Of a DNA stretch of 64,000 nucleotides, positions 27,101 to 36,100 are shown piece after piece. The notes under the pieces are model-generated. The model was given only the letters and a program-made list of their open reading frames with translations, made no database searches and was not told the origin of the DNA. Every line of letters starts with the position of its first letter. The first letter of the stretch is position 1. The translations under genes were made by a program, and so were the position numbers. This stretch comes from CAZHZT01 sp964537285 (GTDB lineage: Bacteria > Bacteroidota > Bacteroidia > Chitinophagales > Saprospiraceae), in NCBI GenBank assembly GCA_964537285.1, contig CAZHZT010000003.1:1-64000 (forward strand), in the 5' to 3' direction.

Positions 27101-30100
27101 GCAGGCGGGCTCTGAAGCGTTGAGAAATACCCGTTTGGACCTGTCCATTCGTAAGTAATATTGGGTCCTGTAATATCTGTACCTAACTGAATATTAGCTC
27201 CCTCGCATTCTTGAATTACAGGCGCATTAGACATTTCAGCAACCGGAATATCGGTAACCTGAACATCTACTTCCAAAGAAGGCATAGACATGCAACCATC
27301 TATTTTTACTTCAACATAGTAAGTAAAACTTCCTCCTGACAGAAATGGAGGCAAATCGATTTGGGCCGAGAACGTTGAATCTACCAGCATCCCATTAGGC
27401 AATTCCCCTTCATACCAATAATATATTGTTTCTACACCATTGTAAGCTTGTGTAGTTAGTGTAACTACATCTCCAACACATGCTTTTTCTACTACAGACA
27501 ATTCAGGCACAGGCGGCATTCCTCCAACTTCTATTTCTAAAGGAGCTACCGAAGAACAGCCGGTCACACCCGTCACGGTTACATTGTATATTCCAGAATT
27601 CGTATCATCTACACCTGATAAAACAGGGTTTTCTTCATCCGAAACAAGGGCATTGTTCGGAGGTCCGGTCCATTCATACGCATAAAAATTATTATTTGGC
27701 GCACTGGTCGCAGGAGGGTTCGCGAACAAGAAAAGGCTGTCATTTTCACATAATCCACCTGCAAACGAAGGCTCAGGAGGTAAAGTTTTTATATTAACGG
27801 TGGTTTCACAACTCGCCTGATTGCCAGATGCATCCTCGACGGACAAGGTCACATTTATAAAAGAACCAGCCTGATTACAAGTAATCGTATCTTCTGAAAT
27901 ACTCATGCTTGTAATTTCACAATTATCATAACTTCCTGCATCCACTTCCTGTGGCATCAAAACATAGGGATCAAGCCCCGAAGGATTAACCTCCACTGTA
28001 ATCGGCTGGCACAAAGCAACCGGTGACAAAGTATCGAACACAGTAACCGAGAATGAACATGTATCTGTATTCCCAAAAGGATCGGAGATATTAAAGAACA
28101 CCTCGCTTGTCCCTGGATTGAAAACATGTACAGGTGCTTGTCCGCTTATCGGGAATGTAGAAGGAGGTATCGTCGTTGCTCCGGTAGCATAATAACTCGT
28201 ATTAATCTGTTCAAATGAAATAGACATTTCAGCTGTACTCAAGCCATCTGAAATACCACTTGTCGTATCCGGAGGGAAGAAGGTACAGAAAGGACTTATT
28301 CCGTCTCCAAAAATACCCGGAGGAGGCGTACCAAAATCCTGATTGGACTCCAGCGTAATTTCTAGATTGCCATCAGCAGCCCAGCTATTGAATAAGCTGG
28401 TTGGAATCAAGTAAGTTGCCACAGCAGATGAAGGAATAGCCACTGTATCACAGCTTCCTACGATTACCTCAACATTTGGCTGCCCAACTTCCGTAGTACC
28501 AATCAAATAATTATCTTCACCAACTACATTGAAATATTCCGTTGGATTTTCAACATCTCCTTGCAAATTGATCGTCAATTGAACACCAGCTCCGGCAGCA
28601 CTCTCGGGTACATTTGTAAAAGTAAAGTTCTTATCTTCCGCAATAAAATCCAGATAATTTGGATCATAGGCAAAAGAAAGAAACGCATCCTGAAGATTGA
28701 CCGGCTGGCTCTGAGTGAATGTTACCCCCAGAGAACAATTATCCGTAATGGATTCAGGGTAAGGAATCGCAACAGAAACGCCTTCATCACAATCCTGATC
28801 ATTACTTATGGCTACGGAAAGATCAGGAAAACAAGCAATAACAGGCGCCTGATCATCAACAACTTCTATAGAAAAGCTACAGTCGTTGGAATTTCCGGCA
28901 CAGTCATAAATAGTGTAATCTATATCATGGCTTCCTACCTGGAAGAGAATCTCTGCTCCGGTATTAATATCAAAACTTTGAGGAGCTTCTCCATTTACAG
29001 AATAATCAATCCGGAAATTGATCGGCTCATTGGCAGTGTAAGCCAAACTTCCTGTCGCCTGACCGCCACCTCCTGTAGGAGGTCCTGCCGGGCAAAGATC
29101 GTTTATAGAGAAACTTCCTGGCTGGGCAGTTGGAATATTTGGTTCCAGGACGATTGTAATCATTCCGTCCTGACTCCAGCTGTTGATTTGATCAGGGAAG
29201 ATTTGAATCGTCGTCGTAGAATTACCACATTGACCTGAGCTCGGGTTTGTAATTCCAAGTACACTTCCGTCCTCTCCTATTATTTCAAAATACTCCGTCG
29301 GTCCTTCCGCATCTACTTGTTCCAAAAAGATGGTCAAAGTAGCTGTATCTACCGCAATTACCGGAGGAGCTGGCACCGGACCAAAGTTAAACACAACAGG
29401 ATCAACCGGTGTCTGGAAATCTCCTGGCACTGCTGATGAAATCGGAAGCGTTAATTCCAAACCACTCATTGAAGGCCCTACATTGATTAATTCAGCAGAG
29501 CAATTGTCCATAATCAACGGAACAGGCAAGGAAAGCAAAGTGTCACAACTGTTCAAAGCGGTGCTAATCGTCACATCCACAGGGCATTGTTCAATCTCTG
29601 GGAGTGTATTATCCAGAACCGTGAATTGAGCAGAGGTCATCACTGCATTAAAACATTCATCGTAAGCTACAAAATCTACATTTTCCTGGCGGTAAATACC
29701 TTGCACGGGGCTTTGGCAATCCGCTGCATCCAATCCTCCTGCAGGTATTCCCGGGAAGGTGTTCGGGTCATTTATATCATAAGAGCCAGGTACTGCAGCA
29801 AACCATGTAAGTACTCCACAATTATCTACTACTTCTGCTCCCCCATGATCATCAATCCAGGTTTGGAAAGCATTCTCAAGTTCTGTATCAGAAGTACAAC
29901 TTAAGGTTTGATCGCTAGCTCCTTCAACCAGAATAGGGGTAATCAAATCATTTACATTAATCACCTGGACGCCAGTAGAGGCATTACCACATGCATCCGA
30001 AACCACCCAGGTACGGGTAACTTGATAGTTTTGACTACAGGCACCTGCCAGAATATCATCATTAAACGTACTTGTTGGTGCACTATCGCAATCATCTGCA

Positions 30101-33100
30101 ATATTAAAAGGCGTACCCAATGAATCCAGATTATCTGCTAATTCACAAGAAACCGTAATATCAGCCGGGGTAGTAAATGTAGGAGCAACGGTATCAATAA
30201 CCGTAATATTCTGTGTCAAAGCGGTGGTATTATCACAATCATCGGCCGCAGTCCACGTACGCTGAATAGTGTAGGAGTAATGCCCGCATTGAGTAGGATC
30301 GGGATCTTGATCACTGGTTTCTTCAAATGTAATGAGGATACTCGTATCGCAGATATCGAAGGCCGTAATGTCTACTCCAATTTGAGGAAGAGCAGGGAGG
30401 TTATCACAAGTAGTGACCGTATCACCTGGCACACCAAAAAGGTCCGGGGAGGTATCATCTTTAGCAGATACCCATTGCTGTACGGTAGTTGATTCGCCGC
30501 AAGCATCGGTTGCTGTCCAAATTCTCAGGAGGCTAAACCCAGTTTGGCAATCTCCCGGGAATGAAATTTCCTCAAAGGTTACTTCAGGATCAGGGTCGCA
30601 GTTATCCGTGACCATTGGCTGAACGGCCACCGGAATTGTACTACAGGTAGAAAACAAGGTATCCGGAATGTCTTCAAAAACAGGGGCAATAGTATCTCTT
30701 ATATTAAAAATAGCCTGATCAGAGCTTGTATTTCCACAATCATCAGCTACATAGAATGTTACATTTGTTCCCCAAATACAAGCTAGAGTTGGAATTGGTG
30801 GATAATTCGCATAATCACCAAAGGCTATGCTGTCTCCACTTTGTCCATTGGAAGTAAAGTAAGAGAAGAAAACCCATTTTGCAGTATCACATACATCATT
30901 GGCAATAGCACCCGCCTGGGAGTCGATCCATTCCTGAAGAGCTTGCTCGCTTGAAATCCCACAATCAATTAAGGTATCATTGGCAGCCTGAACAATAAAA
31001 GGAGCAACTTCATCAACGATCTCTACCAAAGCTGTTTCTACCGTTTCATTGCCGCATTCATCCACCGCCGTGAAATAAGCGGTAGCACTTTCAGTGCCGC
31101 CACATACAACTGTAAATTCACCCAAAGAATCTAAATAAACTACATTTCCACAATTATCAAAGGCAGAACCACCTCCCACTTGCGCCAGCCAATCGTTGAT
31201 CATGCTATCCGCTTGCATTTCCTGCGCACATGGAATGACTAAATTCTGTGGCAAATCAGACCATGTAGGTGGTTGACTATCGGAAAGATTGAAATCAGCA
31301 AACGTACTTACTGCATTACCGCACAAATCGGCGAAATTAAACTCTACCGAAATAGAAGGCCCGCAGCCTTGCCCAATCAGATTCAATAGTGAATCCGTAA
31401 TAAAGGCAGCATTTACAGAAAAGCCATTCAATCGAACTTTAAGCTTTATATCTTCCGGATTCGTACAATTATCGGTCATTACTGCCCCTCCCAAGTTGTC
31501 AATCCACTGAGATACTGCAGCTTCAATCATCATGGAATCACATTCTGCAATCGTATCTTTGGGCGATTCAATAAATGTTGGGGGCGAAGTATCTACTACC
31601 TGAAAGTTGATGTATACACTATCCGTATTGTCACAATCATCAGCAGCTACAAATAAAACCCTGGCATTTCCTGTGGCTGGACTACAACTTTGATTAAGAC
31701 CCGTAAAATCATTCGACCATGTTACATTTCCGCAGTTATCGGTCACCATTACCTCTGCTTCCGCCCAATTATTGATTGCAGAATCGAGACTTATCGAGTC
31801 AATCGGACAAAAGAAAGTAATGGAAGTATCGGTATCCGGGCTGATCTGAGGAGGCTCTTTATCTCCAACCGAGAAAATAGCTTCTTCAAATGCGGTGTTC
31901 CCACAATCGTCCGTAAAGACAAACTGCGCGGTAAGCGTCCAATTACAGGCTTCAAAAGGTACAACAGGGAAGCCAGATAAATCTGAAAATAAGACGCTAT
32001 CTCCACTTGTGCCATCCGAGGCGGAATAATTAAAAAACAGCCATTGGGCAGTATCGCATGCATCGCTTATAGCCGCTCCTGCCTGTCCAATTAGCCAATT
32101 CTCCAGGTTAATCTGATTGTCTGTTCCGCAATCAATTATCGTATCCGCAGCAGGTACCACCACAAAAGGAGGTGTTTCATCAACAATTCTAACCACTGCT
32201 GTTTGAACAGCTTCATTTCCACAATCATCGGTAGCGGCAAATTGCACTGCAGCCATTGCCGTATTTCCACAAGCAGGTGTCAATCCACTATAATTATCCG
32301 AAAAACTTATGTTACTGCAATTGTCTTCGGCAATACCATTGCCATGATCGTTGAGCCAGACATTTATAATACTATCTGCTTCGGAAGCCAATTCACAAGG
32401 AATATCTAAATCCTGGGGTTCTGCTACCCACGAAGGAGGTTCATTATCTATTAAACTAAAGCTTGCCAAAGTAGAAGCGTTATTTCCACACAGATCTTCA
32501 AAATAAAACTCTACGTCAATGGTAGCCGCACAACCTGTTCCCACTAAACTCAGAATGGAGTCGGCTATTTCAGTGGCACTTACAGATATCCCATTTAAGC
32601 GCAATTCATATAAAATATCCGGTGAATCGGTACAATTATCTTCTACTACGATCACCTGTTGATCAATCCATTGACTTACAGCCGCTTCCAAAATTAGTGT
32701 ATCGCAATTTATAGCTGTGTCTTTTGGAGCTTGCAGAATTACAGGAGCTTCCGTATCTATAACCTCAAAGCGAATTTCTACGCTATCTACATTACCACAA
32801 TCATCTGTTGCGAAATAGGTTACATCTATTTCTCCGGTAGCAGGGCTACAAGTAGGATTCAAGCCCACATAATCATTGGTCCAGTTAAAAGCATTACAAT
32901 TATCCGTTGCGGAAAGCTCATTTACTGCCCAGTTTTGGATGATAGAATCAATAACTACCGGATCCTCAGAACAAGAAAAAATAATTAAGGTATCATTAGT
33001 AGGCGCAATTTCCGGGGATGTAACATCTGCAATTGAAAAAGATGCCGTAGAGGAACTTGCATTTCCACAATCATCAGAGAAAATAAATTCTACCTCCACA

Positions 33101-36100
33101 CTCCAGTCACATGATGCTAATGGAGCCAGGGGATAGTTTCCGGTACCTCCCAGTATTACAGTATCTGCACTCTGGCCGTCATTTGCGGTATAATTAAAAG
33201 CAACAGAAAGAACTGCATCGCAATTATCTGTAAAAACGGCAGAAGCTCTTTGATCTATCCAGTTATTTAAGGCCTGCTGATTGTTATTTCCACATTCAAT
33301 TAGGGTATCCTGAGCTGAGTTAACCAATTGTGGAGCGATTTCATCAATAATACGTACTTCGGCCGTAACAATAGCCTCATTACTACATTGATCCGTAGCT
33401 GTAAAAGCTACTTCCGCAAAAGCAGTAACCCCACACAAAGGAGTTAAGCCATTATAATTATTTGTAAAAGCGATATTTCCGCAATTATCGTCAGCCATTC
33501 CACCACCACGAAGATTAAGCCAATCCTGAACAATACTGTCTTGAAATGCGGCTTGTTCACAAGGAATGATTAAGTCTGATGGCAACTTAGTCCAAACAGG
33601 ATCTTGATCATCAACAAGGAAAACCGTCGCGCTAGCAGAATCCACATTTCCACAAAGATCACTATATCTAAAAACTACCTCAAGAGATGGCCCACAGGTC
33701 GTATTTATAAGCTGTATGAGTGAATCTGCTACAGCTACATCACTGGTTTGCATACCATTTAAGACTAACTCTATTGAAATTTCATCTGTAGCGGTACAAT
33801 TATCATCTAATTCAATATTGGCAAAATCACTTAGCCAATCTAAAACCGCATCTTCAATTGTATTGATATCACATGCTATACTAGTATCCTGGGGTGCCTG
33901 AATTAGAACAGGCGCTACCGTATCAATAAATTCAAAAAGTATAGAAACACTATCTGTATTCCCACAATCATCCATTGCGTAATAAGTTACAAAAGCATCA
34001 CCTGTTGCCGGACTGCATGTAGCGTTCAGACCTGTAAAATCATTTGTCCAATTAAATGCCCCACAATTATCAAAAGCAGTAATGTTGTCACTAGCCCACT
34101 GATCAATTAAAGAATCAACGGATGCAGGCTCTGGCAAGCAAGAAAAGGTGACCAGAGTATCCGTGGGAGGTGTAATCTGAGGAGGAATATTATCTGTAAT
34201 GGAAAATGCGGCGGTTGTTGAAGCAGTATTTCCACAATCGTCTGTAAAGAAAAGCTCTACATTGATTGTCCAGTCACATGCGCCAATAGGCACGACAGGA
34301 TAGTTGGCTGCATCTCCGAAGAAAATGCTATCTCCTGATTCTCCGTAAGATGTTGTGTAACTAAACATCATCCAAAAAGCCCCATCACATTGATCTGCTA
34401 TCTCAGCCATAGCATAATCATTAAGCCATGCGTCTAATTGTGACTGATTATTATTACCACAATCCACTAAAGTATCTACTGCTGCGCTTGTAACGAACGG
34501 AGGATCATTATCCACAATGCGAATATCTGCACTGATATCTGTCGTATTTCCGCACTCATCGGTAGCGGTAAAAACTACTGTTGCTTCGGCAGTATTTCCG
34601 CAAAGAGGTGTCAAGCCCGAATAGTCATTGGTATAAGTAACTGCGCCACAGTTATCCTGAGCAGCTCCACCGCCAAATAAATCCAGCCAATCCTGGACTA
34701 TACTATCCTGATCGGCAGCTTGTACACATGGAATAATCAACCCACTCGGAAAAACTTCCCAAACAGGCATTTCATCATCAAAAAGAAGGATGGAAGCTGC
34801 AGCCATGGTTTCATTTCCACAAGGGTCGCTCACAATAAAAGTAACTTCAATGGATGGAGCACAACTACTTCCAATAAGATTTAAAACCGAATCAATGACT
34901 TCGTTTTGATTTAAAAGCATTCCATCGATAGAAAAAGTAATGTTAACATCCGCAACAGGCGTACAATTATCACTCCACTCCAGTCCGCCAAATCGATTGA
35001 GCCAATCCGTCACAGCCGCTGGAATTGTATTTTCATCACAAGCAATACTGGTATCTTGTGGCAAAATATTTATTTGCGGGGCAATGGTATCTACTACTTC
35101 GAATTGAATAGAAATACTATCAGCATTCCCACAATCATCTAGTGCAAAGTAGGTCACATTTGCTTCTCCCGTTAACGGACCACAAGTAGCATTAAGGTTT
35201 GTAAAATCATTTGACCAACTAAACGCACCACAATTATCTGAAGCAATCAGATTATCCTCTGCCCAATTCGTGATCACCGAGTCCAAAGCACTCAAGCTGC
35301 TAGAACACGAAAGCAATACTAATGTATCTAGCGGAGGTACAATTTGAGGAGGTATATTATCCGTAATGGAAAAGTCAGCTGTTGCAGAGTCCCAATTTCC
35401 ACAATCATCCGAGAAGAAAAACTGAGCATCCAGTGTCCAATTACATGCTCCTAAAGGAACTTCAGGGTAATTCGCAAGGTCACCAAATAAAATAGTATCT
35501 CCACTATCTCCATAAGTTGTTGTAAAATTGAAAGCTACCCAAAAAGCAGTATCACAAACATCACTGATTTGAGCAAAACCTTTGGCGTCAATCCACTCAT
35601 TAAGCTGAGATTGGTTGTTCACGCCACAATCTACTACAGTATCCGTGGCTTCGACTGTCAGCTCAGGAGCATCATCATCTACTACCTGAATCATTGCAGA
35701 AGTATCTGATTCATTACCGCACTCATCTGTGGCAGTAAAGGTCACAAGTACTTCAGCGGTGCTTCCACAAAGAGGCGTTAATGCTACAAAATTATTGGAA
35801 TAGGATACACTGCCGCAGTTATCTTGTGCAACTCCACCGCCTCCAATTTGGTTTAACCAGTTAAGGATTAAGCCGCTTTGAATGATGGATTGCTCGCAAG
35901 GTATGACTAAATTACTTGGAAGGGTAGCCCATAAAGGAGGTTGATTATCAACCAGGGCAATAGTGGCATTTATTGAACTCGTATTGCCGCATAAGTCTGT
36001 AAATTCCAGGGTTACCTCCAGGGAAGGCCCACAACTTCCACCAATCAACCGGATCAAGGAATCAGCGACTTCAGCACTTCCAGCGACTTCGCCTGCTAGA